A DNA stretch of 64,000 nucleotides from Marinobacter sp. LV10R510-11A (lineage in GTDB: Bacteria > Pseudomonadota > Gammaproteobacteria > Pseudomonadales > Oleiphilaceae): assembly GCF_900215155.1 (NCBI RefSeq), contig NZ_LT907980.1, positions 4,154,001 through 4,218,000 of the forward strand. Direction: 5' to 3'. How positions within the stretch are numbered: the stretch's first letter is position 1; every line of letters begins with the position of its first letter. The notes under the pieces are model-generated. The model was not told where the DNA came from, ran no database searches, and worked only from the letters and a program-made list of their open reading frames with translations. Shown in pieces: positions 1 through 8,401 of the stretch. The translations under genes were made by a program, and so were the position numbers.

Positions 1-1
1 G

Positions 2-1183
2 GCCGTGGGCATGATTGGTGGGCAGCAGGTCGCAGATTGGTTGGCACCCCTTGGTGAGTTGCTGCTACGCCTGCTTAAGTTTCTTATTGTGCCCATCGTG
101 CTGTTCACACTGATGGTGGGCATCAATCAAGCGAATATCGGCAGCATGGGGCGCGTCGGGCGTAAGCTGTTTGGCTTTTACGTGATGACAACCGCGCTGG
201 CCATTGTTGTTGGCCTGGTGGTCGCAAGCCTGTTTGAGCCGGGAAGCGGTATGGCGCTGAATGAGAGCGCAGAGGTAAAAGTGCCGGATAACCCCGGGAT
301 TGCGAGCGTGCTGTTGAACATTGTGCCCGACAACATTTTTACAGCGTTCAGTGAACTGAACCTGCTAGGCATCATCTTTATCGCCATTGTTTTTGGTATC
401 GCGTTGCTGAAGCTGCGGGAGTCCGAGACTCATGCAGAGCTTGGCGAGCACCTTTACAAGGTTGTCGAAGCACTGAACGAGATCACCTTGAAAGTTATGG
501 CTGGCGTGCTTCAGTACGTACCTATCGGCGTGTTCGCGATTGTTGCCAAAACGGCAGGCGAGCAGGGTATGTCGACCATACTGGCACTGGGTGACATGGT
601 GTTGGTGCTTTATATCGCGCTTGCCGTGCATTTGGTTGTTTACTGCATTCTGATGCGTATGTCTGGCGTGCGTGTGCGGGCGTTCTTTCGCGAAGCGCGC
701 ACACCCATGGCAACGGCCTTTGCTACGCAAAGCAGTTCAGGCACCTTGCCGCTCACCCTGGATGCAGCACGGCGCCTAGGTATACCCAAGCGGATCTACG
801 GTTTTAGCCTGCCGCTGGGCGCCACCATTAACATGGATGGTGCTGCGATTCGCATCGCGATTTCTGCCGTGTTTGCGGCCAATGTGGTCGGCATCCCTTT
901 GGACTTGATGACCATGGCGGAGATTGTACTTATCGGCACGCTTACCTCCATTGGTACCGCCGGGGTTCCCGGAGCTGGCATCGTGATGATCGCCACAGTT
1001 TTTGCTCAGGTAGGGCTGCCTATCGAAACAGTGGCACTGCTGGTATCCATTGATGCACTGGTCGGCATGGGTGCCACTGGGCTTAACGTTACCGGGGATC
1101 TTGTGGGTACAGCAATTATCGCTCGCAGCGAAAGCAAGCATTCAGCTGAGACCACGGTTGCGCGTTCCGAGTCTGCCGGCTAA
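2..1183 (+). CDS. Dicarboxylate/amino acid:cation symporter (DAACS family), 5' partial
   Basis: Inner-membrane secondary carrier of the GltP/DctA/SstT fold, taking up glutamate, aspartate or C4-dicarboxylates with H+ or Na+. The frame is open to the window edge, so the true start and first helix lie upstream; 392 residues are readable from a GTG at 5. The family signature is clear: the serine-rich re-entrant loop SSSGTLP (about residues 243-249 of the visible part) and the NMDG motif (about 276-279) that coordinates substrate and cation. Hydrophobic segments alternate throughout. The C-terminus is a short polar tail. Substrate cannot be assigned from sequence alone. The next gene begins 57 bases downstream on the same strand. 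Confidence 0.9.
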   Translation, partial: AVGMIGGQQVADWLAPLGELLLRLLKFLIVPIVLFTLMVGINQANIGSMGRVGRKLFGFYVMTTALAIVVGLVVASLFEPGSGMALNESAEVKVPDNPGIASVLLNIVPDNIFTAFSELNLLGIIFIAIVFGIALLKLRESETHAELGEHLYKVVEALNEITLKVMAGVLQYVPIGVFAIVAKTAGEQGMSTILALGDMVLVLYIALAVHLVVYCILMRMSGVRVRAFFREARTPMATAFATQSSSGTLPLTLDAARRLGIPKRIYGFSLPLGATINMDGAAIRIAISAVFAANVVGIPLDLMTMAEIVLIGTLTSIGTAGVPGAGIVMIATVFAQVGLPIETVALLVSIDALVGMGATGLNVTGDLVGTAIIARSESKHSAETTVARSESAG

Positions 1184-1240
1184 ACCGCGCTGGGTGTGAT
1201 AGTGTCATTGCTAGGCTTTCGTTATAGCTGGAGGGCTTTT

Positions 1241-1606
1241 ATGGGTCTGAATTCAGGCAAGTTGATTGTTTTTTACGACGGTTCCTGCTCCACCTGCATC
1301 AAGGATCGCCGCTGGTATGAAAAGCTGGCGGGCAAAACCGGTGAGTCTGTTGAGTGGCTGGATATCACCGGCAGGGATGAGGAGTTGCGCCAGCAGGGCG
1401 TAGATCCGGACAAAGCGCTCCGTGAGCTACACGTGAAGGATGATCAGGGCGAAATACATCGCGAGATGGACGCATATATTCTGCTGATGTCGCGAGTCCC
1501 GGTGCTTAAACCGCTAGCGTGGCTGATCTCACTGCCCCTGATTCGGCCGTCTCTAGCGAAGCTATACCATTCCTGGGTCGAGCGCCGTCTTGCCGGCCGT
1601 ACCTGA
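1241..1606 (+). CDS. DUF393 (DCC family) thiol-disulfide oxidoreductase-like protein
   Basis: Small 121-aa protein of the DUF393/DCC family. The defining motif sits at the N-terminus: FYDGSCSTC, with Asp13, Cys16 and Cys19, followed by a basic segment. Family members are proposed thiol-disulfide oxidoreductases, but the reaction is not established. I chose the ATG at 1241 because a GGAG lies 7-10 bases upstream; the frame is also open to a GTG at 1196 with no ribosome site. A hydrophobic stretch near residues 85-105 could be a membrane-associated helix. It lies between the symporter and a MaoC-type hydratase, with no obvious functional link. Confidence 0.82.
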   Translation: MGLNSGKLIVFYDGSCSTCIKDRRWYEKLAGKTGESVEWLDITGRDEELRQQGVDPDKALRELHVKDDQGEIHREMDAYILLMSRVPVLKPLAWLISLPLIRPSLAKLYHSWVERRLAGRT

Positions 1607-1643
1607 ACCTTTGCTAGCCTAACTGAGCCCCGGAGTACCGTAA

Positions 1644-2084
1644 GTGACGCACATTCGAGAACAGGCTATTCGGGGCCTCAAGGCTGGTGATGTTTTTACG
1701 GTTATCCGAACATTCACCCAGAATGACACGGTAGCGTTTGGTGAAATCAGCCGGGATATGAACCCGATTCATTATGATGAACGCTTCGCCGCCGCCAAAG
1801 GTTTTCGGGGCAAAATCTGTCACGGCCTGTTGGTCGGTGGCATGATTACCCAGGTAGGCGGCCAGATTGGTTGGCTGGCATCGGGGATGAACTTCCGGTT
1901 CCGCCTGCCGGTTTATTTCGACGATACCATTACCTGCGTATTCACCATCACCGAGGCAGATGAGCGCAACCGCGCGAAGGCTGAAGCTGTGCTGACCAAC
2001 CAGCGTGGCGAGGTTGTTATTGAGGCCTGGCTGACCGGCAGGCTGCCTGGGCAAACAGAGCGAACTATTCTCGCTCAGACCTAA
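1644..2084 (+). CDS. MaoC-like hydratase (hot-dog fold)
   Basis: 146-aa protein of the MaoC/(R)-specific enoyl-CoA hydratase family, which hydrates trans-2-enoyl-CoA to (R)-3-hydroxyacyl-CoA (PhaJ type). The hydratase motif is present: FGEISRDMNPIHYDE around residues 33-47, giving the catalytic Asp and His, followed by GFRGKICHGLLVGGM, the conserved segment that packs the central helix. Length matches single-domain PhaJ proteins. The start is a GTG with CGGAG about 9 bases upstream. A role linking beta-oxidation intermediates to (R)-hydroxyacyl pools is inferred from family; no PHA synthase gene is in this window. Confidence 0.87.
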   Translation: MTHIREQAIRGLKAGDVFTVIRTFTQNDTVAFGEISRDMNPIHYDERFAAAKGFRGKICHGLLVGGMITQVGGQIGWLASGMNFRFRLPVYFDDTITCVFTITEADERNRAKAEAVLTNQRGEVVIEAWLTGRLPGQTERTILAQT

Positions 2085-2140
2085 TTTTATTCAGCGCTTA
2101 ATTCTTAACTTTCCCCCGGCATTTTCCTTCAGAGGTTTTT

Positions 2141-2815
2141 ATGGCTCGTTTTGAGTTGCTTGGCACTGCAATCATTCCCGGTAAGGGCACAGAGTTGCGG
2201 CTGCTCCAGCGTAATGATGAGTTTTCCATCCGCATTGCCGGCGCTAGTGGTGAGCTGATGAACACTCGCTTGCACGGCTCTGAAGACGCGCTTGCGACTC
2301 TGGCCTGTGAACGCATTGCGGATCATCCTTCGCCTAAAGTGCTCATCGGAGGGCTGGGTATGGGGTTCACCCTCGCGGCGGCTTTGCAGTCCCTGGGTGA
2401 TACTGCAGAAGTAACCGTTGCTGAACTGGTGCCGGAAGTGGAACAGTGGAATTTGGGGCCATTGGGCAGTGCGGCGGGCTACCCGTTAAAGGATCCACGG
2501 GCTCGCGTACATATTGGTGATGTGGTTAAGTTAATTAAGGACTCGCCCGCCAGTTACGATGCCATTTTGTTGGATATCGACAACGGCCCCGAGGGTTTGA
2601 CCCGTAAAGAGAATGATTGGCTATATTCTCCCGCAGGCATTGAAGCGGCCCAAGCAGCACTTCGGCCAGATGGTATTCTGGCCTACTGGTCTGCGGGGCA
2701 GGACCCAACTTTTACCGAGCGCCTGAAGCGCGCCGGCCTTACGGCGGAAGCCGTAACAGTAAGGGCTCACCGCCCCGGCAAAGGCGCTAGGCACGTTATC
2801 TGGCTTGCGTGGTAA
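2141..2815 (+). CDS. Spermidine-synthase-like SAM-binding protein (copy 1)
   Basis: 224-aa protein with the class I methyltransferase/spermidine synthase nucleotide fold. The glycine-rich loop IGGLGMGFT (about residues 68-76) is followed by VAELVPEV, the acidic end of strand 2, and by DAILLDIDNGP, the strand-4 motif. It lacks the N-terminal beta-domain of true spermidine synthases and belongs with the short spermidine-synthase-like proteins of unknown substrate. ATG start with AGAGG about 7 bases upstream. A second gene with the same architecture lies at 35725-36456, so the window carries two paralogues. It converges on the RIO kinase gene with only 3 bases between stops. Confidence 0.75.
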   Translation: MARFELLGTAIIPGKGTELRLLQRNDEFSIRIAGASGELMNTRLHGSEDALATLACERIADHPSPKVLIGGLGMGFTLAAALQSLGDTAEVTVAELVPEVEQWNLGPLGSAAGYPLKDPRARVHIGDVVKLIKDSPASYDAILLDIDNGPEGLTRKENDWLYSPAGIEAAQAALRPDGILAYWSAGQDPTFTERLKRAGLTAEAVTVRAHRPGKGARHVIWLAW

Positions 2816-2818
2816 GCA

Positions 2819-3673
2819 CTAGTCCTCGTCGTCGTCCAGAAGGCGCTCTTGGCGATCCCGCTCCTCTTCTTTCGCAGAATCAATGACCTCCATAAGTTCG
2901 TCCACATCGGCACTGTGGGTGTCGTGCTCAAAGCGTCCGGTTAGCTTACTGTCGCAGTGCAGGTCACCGCTTTCGTACAGTGCCCAGATTTCCTTACCGT
3001 AATCTGTAATAAGCAGTTCGGGCGCGAATTTTCCAAAATAGCTGCGCATGTTGTCCACATCCCGTTCAAGCATGCGCTCGGCGTTATTGTTGCCAGCAGC
3101 GTTAACCGCCTGGGGTAAATCGATGATCACGGGGCCGTCGCTCTCCACCAATACGTTGAACTCTGATAGGTCACCGTGGATCAGCCCGGCACTTAGCATC
3201 CGGACAACCTCTGCGATAACCCGGCCATGGTAATCCCGGGCCTGCTCTGGGGCGAGGGTGACGTCATCGAGCCGTGGGGCAGCCTTACCATCGGAATCAA
3301 CAATCATCTCCATCAGCAATACACCGTCCACAAAGCCTTTGGGCTCCGGTACGCGTACGCCTGCTCGAGCCAAGCGGTATAGGGCATCCACCTCAGCATT
3401 GAGCCAAGCGTTTTCTTGCTCTTTCTGGCCGTAACGGGTCTTTTTGCTCATGGCCCGGGCGCGGCGACTGTTGCGTACCTTTCTGCCTTCTTGGTACTCA
3501 ACAGCCTGCTTGAAACTCCGTTTCTTCGCTTCTTTGAATACCTTTGCGCAGCATACTTCTTCGCCACATTGCACCACGTAAACCTGTGCCTCTTTACCGC
3601 TCATAAGCTGGTAAAGCACTTCGTCGACCATACCGTCGTCGACCAGGGGTTGTAATCTCTTAGGTACTTTCAT
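2819..3673 (-). CDS. RIO-type serine/threonine protein kinase
   Basis: 284-aa atypical protein kinase of the RIO1-like group found in many gammaproteobacteria. Visible landmarks are the ATP-anchoring lysine in CCAKVFK (Lys44), the catalytic loop IHGDLSEFNVLV (Asp168 and Asn173), and the metal-binding aspartate in VIIDLPQAV (Asp185), in the order expected of RIO proteins. An N-terminal helical part with KEAQVYVV corresponds to the phosphate loop. The C-terminus is acidic and charged, ending in DDDED, and looks disordered. In eukaryotes and archaea RIO kinases act in ribosome maturation; the bacterial role is not settled. Monocistronic on the minus strand. Confidence 0.88.
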   Translation of the reverse strand: MKVPKRLQPLVDDGMVDEVLYQLMSGKEAQVYVVQCGEEVCCAKVFKEAKKRSFKQAVEYQEGRKVRNSRRARAMSKKTRYGQKEQENAWLNAEVDALYRLARAGVRVPEPKGFVDGVLLMEMIVDSDGKAAPRLDDVTLAPEQARDYHGRVIAEVVRMLSAGLIHGDLSEFNVLVESDGPVIIDLPQAVNAAGNNNAERMLERDVDNMRSYFGKFAPELLITDYGKEIWALYESGDLHCDSKLTGRFEHDTHSADVDELMEVIDSAKEEERDRQERLLDDDED

Positions 3674-3901
3674 AAAACCTTTCGTTTCGGGTTGGCCGTA
3701 AATAGGGCATAGCTTACATCAAATTGCTTTTTCTTATATGAATCCGATTATAGCGTCAGGAAGCTTTGTGCCGAATGGCTTATAGTGTCCACTTGCCCTG
3801 TATCGGCAGGGCAGGCGTGCGGGTAGAATGCCCGCTACTGAAACACGCCGGCTTTTACCCGGTATGGATGCGTTTACGGGATTTTTTTGGAGCTTTAAAA
3901 A

Positions 3902-4468
3902 ATGCCTAGAGCAAGTGAAATCAAGAAGAATTCTGCGGTTGAATACCAGGATCGTGTTTATTTCGTTAGGGATATCGAGCGCTCGGTTCCTCAGGGTCGG
4001 GCCGGCGGCAGCCTTTACCGCATGCGCATGTACGATGTGGTGACGGGTAACAAGATTGACGAAACATTCAAAGATTCCGACATGCTGAACCTCGCCGACC
4101 TTGTGCGTAGGCCAGCGACCTTCTCCTATTCTGATGGCGACGAATACGTTTTCATGGATAGCGAAGACTTTACGCAGTACAGCCTGAACCGGGAAGCCAT
4201 TGCGGATGAACTGCTGTTTATCAGCGAGGATACTCAAGGCGTTGTGGTGATTCTGGTCAGTGACGCGCCGGTAGCGCTTGCGCTGCCACAGACGGTAGAG
4301 CTTGAGATTTTGGAAACGGATCCGTCTGTAAAGGGTGGTTCCGCAACGGCCCGTACCAAGCCGGCTAATCTGTCCACTGGGCTGATCATCCAGGTGCCTG
4401 AGCATATTTCCACCGGCGATCGCATCAAAATCAACGTGGAAGAGCGGAAGTTTCTGAGCCGGGCTTAG
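3902..4468 (+). CDS. yeiP: Elongation factor P-like protein EfpL (YeiP)
   Basis: 188-aa three-domain EF-P paralogue that helps ribosomes through stalling motifs. It aligns along its length with E. coli YeiP as I remember it, beginning [10 protein letters not shown]. The acceptor loop reads [14 protein letters not shown] and places an arginine at position 33, the residue known at the loop tip of EfpL and not modified as EF-P Lys34 is. Later motifs DYxPY-like DFTQY, LELPQTV-like [11 protein letters not shown] and [10 protein letters not shown] complete domains II and III. Start is ATG with GGAG 10 bases upstream. The 228-bp leader contains two short GC-rich hairpins at about 3791-3813 and 3819-3835. 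Confidence 0.93.
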   Translation: MPRASEIKKNSAVEYQDRVYFVRDIERSVPQGRAGGSLYRMRMYDVVTGNKIDETFKDSDMLNLADLVRRPATFSYSDGDEYVFMDSEDFTQYSLNREAIADELLFISEDTQGVVVILVSDAPVALALPQTVELEILETDPSVKGGSATARTKPANLSTGLIIQVPEHISTGDRIKINVEERKFLSRA

Positions 4469-4486
4469 CCCAAGGTAAGGGGGTCC

Positions 4487-5671
4487 ATGAAAGCGAAGGA
4501 GACCATCAAGGTGCTGGTTGCCAGCGTGATCGCGGTGGTGGTCACCGTAGGTATCGCTCGGTTCTCATACACACCGATGATTCCCGAGATGGTAGAAGCG
4601 CTTGGTCTGAGTCAGTCAGTGATTGGTATGCTGGCAACGGTGAACTACGCCGGCTACCTTACCGGCGCGCTCCTAATCACTCGAATCAGCGATATTGGCC
4701 TCAAAGTAAAGTTGTATCAGTTGGGGCTCGTTGTCGCGGTGGTCTCCACCGTTCTCATGGGCTACACCACCAGCCTTTGGCTTTGGTATCCACTGCGCTT
4801 CATCTCCGGGCTGAGTACCTCAGCGGGGATGTTGCTCGGCGCCGGCCTGCTGATGAGTTGGCTGATCAAGAACAATCATAAATCCGAGCTTGGCGTGTTC
4901 TTCTCAGGGATCGGGCTGGGCATTGTTCTGACGGCCGTTCTGGCAGAACTGATCCGGGGGTCGTTCACCTGGGATCAACAATGGGTGATATACGGGCTGG
5001 TGGCGCTGGCGCTGTTGATTCCTGTCTGGCGCTGGATGCCAGATTATCGCGCCTGTGCGTTGCCTCAAACTGGAGGCGCGGGTGCCGGGGATGACCGAAG
5101 CCGGTTTATCGTTATACTGCAGTTGGCCTACTTCTGTGCCGGTGTTGGCTATGTGGTCACGGCGACTTTCTTAGTGGCGATTGCCGAATCCATGCCGGAG
5201 CTCAGCGGCCGAGGCTGGCTTATCTGGTTGATCGCCGGTTTAGCGGCCACCCCTGCTTGCTGGCTCTGGGATGTATTCACGCGCCGTTGGGGGCAGTGGA
5301 CGGCACTCTATCTGGCCTACACGCTCAATTCCGTAAGTATCCTGATGCTGATCCTCAACACCAGTATGGTCAGCGTTATGCTCAGCGCAGTTATTTATGG
5401 GGCCAGCTTCATTGGTATTGTCAGCATGATGCTGGGGATGGTGGGGCGTGTGTTTCCTGAAAATCCCTCCCGGCCCATGAGTCGGCTTACCTTTAGCTAC
5501 GGAATTGCCCAGATGCTGGCGCCCGCGGTTGTTGGCTACCTGGCCGATGTGGAAGGGAATTACACCAATGGTCTTTGGCTTACTTTAATGGTGATGGCGC
5601 TGGGCGTGGGGGTGCTTCACATGGCGCGCCGGGCCAAGGGCAGAGAAACAGCACCAGCATCTTCCGGTTAA
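4487..5671 (+). CDS. MFS transporter, YbfB/YjiJ family
   Basis: 394-aa major facilitator superfamily carrier with about twelve predicted transmembrane helices. The N-terminal pattern, GIARFSYTPMIPEM in helix 1 followed by AGYLTGALL in helix 2, is typical of the YbfB/YjiJ group, whose substrates are not known. It begins 18 bases after the efpL stop and has a good ribosome site (AAGG), so the two are probably cotranscribed. The stop is followed within about 60 bases by the left breakpoint of the inversion described for the EAL gene. Confidence 0.88.
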   Translation: MKAKETIKVLVASVIAVVVTVGIARFSYTPMIPEMVEALGLSQSVIGMLATVNYAGYLTGALLITRISDIGLKVKLYQLGLVVAVVSTVLMGYTTSLWLWYPLRFISGLSTSAGMLLGAGLLMSWLIKNNHKSELGVFFSGIGLGIVLTAVLAELIRGSFTWDQQWVIYGLVALALLIPVWRWMPDYRACALPQTGGAGAGDDRSRFIVILQLAYFCAGVGYVVTATFLVAIAESMPELSGRGWLIWLIAGLAATPACWLWDVFTRRWGQWTALYLAYTLNSVSILMLILNTSMVSVMLSAVIYGASFIGIVSMMLGMVGRVFPENPSRPMSRLTFSYGIAQMLAPAVVGYLADVEGNYTNGLWLTLMVMALGVGVLHMARRAKGRETAPASSG

Positions 5672-5707
5672 CTCTTCCAGAAATCTCCGGCGCGTTTTGA
5701 TGGGTTG

Positions 5708-7252
5708 TCATACCAGGAGCTGAACGCATCCGGCGACGGTTCTGAATCCCATGCCGTGGGCCAGTTCAATCAATGCCTTGAGTAGGGATTTCTGGGACTC
5801 TTGGCGGTCTTTTCGGGTACTAGAGGAGAACACCCGGTCAATTTTCAGAACGTTGGCCGGAACGTTCACAAGGTAGGCCAAGCTGCTGTAGCCGGTACCA
5901 AAGTCGTCGATGGCAATGCGGATGCCGGCTTTCGAGAGTTTCCGGAGTTGCTTGCGAACGGAACGGCGGTTGGCCATGAGCGCGCTTTCGGTTAACTCAA
6001 TCTCGAATGCCTGGCTAGGGAGGTTGCGCTGTTTTAGCCGTTCGATGACCCGGTCGGAGAACCCTCTCTCTTCAAAATTGCAGGCCATGACATTGGCTGA
6101 AATCGTCAGCTTCATGCCCCTATGAAACCATTGAGCCGCTTGCGCAACAGCCGCATCCAGCACCCACTGCGTCAGCGGCTTTGCCAGCGGAGTATTTTCC
6201 AACAGGGGAATAAACTCGACGGGCGAAATTTCGCCAAGCTCCGGGTGCTGCCAGCGCAGTAGTGCTTCTGCGCCCAAGCACTCACCGGAGTTCAGGGCAA
6301 TACGCGGCTGGAATACCAGACGAAGGCCGCTCCCGCCTTGTTGAAGTGCAGTGCGCATTACCTCGTCCGCGCCGAGTCCGTCCCCCAGGATAAATGAAGC
6401 TATGCCGATCACCGGCCGGATAATGCAGGGTGCGCTACTCCAAAGTGAACTGCGATTCAGGTGTCGCTGCAGGTGGCGGGCGTCCTCGCGGACTTGCTGC
6501 TCATCGCTTGCTGGGCGGAGAAACAGGTACTGGCAAGGTCCCAAACTGTAAAGAGTGTTGCCTTCTCCGAACCAGGAACGAAGTTCGTTGCAGCCTTCTC
6601 GAGCAAGCGCATCTATCTGAGCGGCCCCCATGACGCGCATGGTGGCGTTCAGCTCCAACGCACCGGTTAGCTCAATAAAGAGAGCATAGCGCGTTGCACC
6701 CGGTTGATTCCTTGACAGATCCTCCAGATCGTCGGCGAAATGGCTATGGTTGGGCAGCATTGTTACGGGATCAACGCGGGACAGTGCGTGCTGGAGTTCA
6801 ATCTGCGCCATGACCATGGCACTCAGATCCACCAAGCCTTCGATCTCTTCACGCGACGCAGTCCGGGGCTCCGGCCCCAGAACGCAGAGTGTGCCAAGTG
6901 TATATCCATCGCGAGTTGTAAGGGGGGCTCCCGCATAAAACCGCATGCCAAGCCGTGCCTGGGGCGAGTCGCAATAGAAGTCGGAGGCTAGAAGGTCTTC
7001 TATAACAACGACTTCCGAGCTGGCCGAGACGTCGCTGCAGGGAGATTTGTGGCGGGGAACTTCCGTTACCTTTATCCCCATGCGGGACTTGAACCATTGC
7101 CGATCTTCGTCCGTCAAGGAAACGGCCGAGAGCGGAAGCCCGAAGAGCTTTCTGGCCGTGCGGGTGATGCGATCAAAACCTTCGCTCGGGCTGGTGTCCA
7201 GTAGCTTGAATTGTCGCAAAGTTTGAAGTCGCTGGCGCTCATAGTCTGACAT
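5708..7252 (-). pseudogene. GAF/degenerate GGDEF/EAL protein, 3' end lost by inversion
   Basis: 514-aa frame with an N-terminal GAF domain (about 20-150), a degenerate GGDEF domain (about 155-305, with GPCQY where GGDEF is expected) and an EAL domain (about 312-508). EAL landmarks are Glu329 of the EALLRW motif, Asn387, Glu422, Asp449-Asp450 in DDFGTG and Lys470. Such proteins hydrolyse cyclic di-GMP. The linker between GGDEF and EAL is unusually short. The domain breaks off exactly at GFRTVA; the family continues with EGVE, the loop carrying another catalytic glutamate, but here GCVQLLV and a stop follow. The missing EGVED sits at 7504-7542 on the other strand. I chose ATG 7252; ATG 7306 is also possible. 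Probably inactive as a phosphodiesterase; GAF could still fold. Confidence 0.8.
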
Positions 7253-7510
7253 GCGAGCTGTCTCTTTCCCGTGACGGATTCGCCTGCTGCAATCGTTGAG
7301 AGCCATGCAGAGAATGAGAAATGATCCTTCTACATTCAAGTTTAGGTCAATTCTCCTCAATGCCCAACACCGGTTCCTCCTTTCCCCCGAACCTACCGTC
7401 ATCGGTTCTCGGTGGGGGGCAAGCGCGGGCAGCTTCAGGGAGCGCCAACAAGCTGCCCAGTGTTGAGCTCCGAGACAGCCTGCCAAGCGTCAACCTGAGG
7501 GTTGTCGCCG
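5731..7510. other. Inverted segment bounded by 7-bp inverted repeat CGGCGAC/GTCGCCG
   Basis: The left copy CGGCGAC (5731-5737) and right copy GTCGCCG (7504-7510) bound about 1.77 kb containing almost all of the GAF/GGDEF/EAL gene. Reversing the segment rejoins the EAL domain in frame. The identity of the flanking bases outside the 7-bp core is poor, so this looks like a one-time rearrangement through microhomology. No recombinase gene lies nearby. Confidence 0.65.
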
Positions 7511-7611
7511 AAGGTGTCGAAGACAGACACACCATGAATTAAATGAAAGCAGCGAGAGAAGGGTCTCGGTGCTAAGGTAAGAGCAGGTTCAAAGCGGAGC
7601 AGTAGTCAGAC
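7307..7611. other. Non-coding stretch across the right inversion junction
   Basis: About 300 bases upstream of the EAL gene and of the unknown gene at 7612. Apart from the EAL fragment at 7504-7542 I find no gene with a start, a ribosome site and protein-like content. Short open frames exist on both strands here but cross the junction and look incidental. The promoter for the 257-aa gene should lie in 7543-7611; I see no clear consensus. Confidence 0.5.
7504..7542 (+). pseudogene. Detached EAL-domain C-terminal fragment (VAEGVED motif)
   Basis: Thirteen plus-strand codons reading VAEGVEDRHTMN and a stop. VAEGVE is a highly conserved EAL phosphodiesterase motif and is exactly what is missing from the minus-strand gene ending at 5708. 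The sequence GTCGCCG at 7504-7510 recurs in inverted orientation at 5731-5737, the point where the minus-strand EAL reading breaks off. Inverting the segment between these two sites restores GFRTVAEGVED without a gap. The fragment itself ends early: the usual QGY...P tail of EAL domains is absent, so the ancestral gene may have been decaying already. Confidence 0.7.
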
Positions 7612-8385
7612 ATGTCGATATCAGAAGGCGCGCAACATTACGTTTTAATGCTGATCCCAAGTCTTTTGCTGGATATTGAAAAGCTGGGGTTGCGTCGAAT
7701 TATCCGCACGTCTGATTTTTCAGAACAACAGGTAACCGCCCTTTATTTCGAGTTTGTCTCTGCCAAGCGTGTGCTGCCAGATAACCCGCGCTCTGTTGAG
7801 CCTGCCACCTGGCAGCATTTACTCCATTGTGTGCGTGTGATGAGCTCGCTGGTGACTCTTGCGACGACGGAAGATTTGGCGCGCGCTCGCGAGACAGCAA
7901 TCCACCGTTACCTGCCCCATGCCAAAGAGAGCCTGAAAAGCGAATACGATCAAATCCGCAGCCAAGGCAAGGTTGATTTCCGGCTAGCGGGTATTCTGCG
8001 TGGGAGTGACACGCCGGAAAACTCAGGGCAGGTGTGCATGGAAGCTATCAGGCGCGAGCGGGAACAGCGCGTGGAATCCGTAAAGTGTCTGGGTACAGAG
8101 CATTTAACCGATCACGAAGCCTTTGTTGTAGAGTCCGCCAAGGCCTATGTAATGTCTCAGATCGATGATGCACCTGAGGATTTCGGTATTCTCGACCTGG
8201 TTATTCGCCTTCTGGATCTTTTGCGGTTGGTGCTTGTTCTGGAGTCCCGTTCCCCCGGCGGCGCCAGCGCGGTATCGTCCAACTTTACGGTGGAGAACAT
8301 TGTGCTGGGTATCGGCAACGCTCTGTATCGCAGCGAGCTGGGTCTGCACGTTTCGTCTCTTGGGCTGGCCAGGGTCAACAAGTAG
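7612..8385 (+). CDS. Hypothetical protein, 257 aa, mostly helical
   Basis: I do not recognise this protein. It has 257 residues, no signal peptide, no cysteine-rich or P-loop motif, and predicted helices throughout. A leucine-rich stretch near residues 195-212 (ILDLVIRLLDLLRLVLVL) is amphipathic and could be a dimer or membrane-surface helix. Residues 110-165 are highly charged. The start ATG has no strong ribosome site; AGCGGAG lies 14 bases upstream. It converges on the Lrp-family gene with 16 bases between stops and lies just past the inversion junction. Codon use looks like its neighbours. Confidence 0.65.
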   Translation: MSISEGAQHYVLMLIPSLLLDIEKLGLRRIIRTSDFSEQQVTALYFEFVSAKRVLPDNPRSVEPATWQHLLHCVRVMSSLVTLATTEDLARARETAIHRYLPHAKESLKSEYDQIRSQGKVDFRLAGILRGSDTPENSGQVCMEAIRREREQRVESVKCLGTEHLTDHEAFVVESAKAYVMSQIDDAPEDFGILDLVIRLLDLLRLVLVLESRSPGGASAVSSNFTVENIVLGIGNALYRSELGLHVSSLGLARVNK

Positions 8386-8401
8386 GCTTTCTATTTTTAG
8401 C

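Noticed and set aside
365..730. Minus-strand open frame of 121 codons inside the symporter gene
   Set aside because: Lies fully within a clear membrane transporter gene and has no ribosome site or family resemblance; the same applies to many other overlapping frames across the window.
5731..7510. Phase-variable invertible switch
   Set aside because: The inverted repeat is only 7 bp and no invertase or integrase gene is near; a one-time rearrangement is simpler. Kept only as a possibility to be checked with reads.
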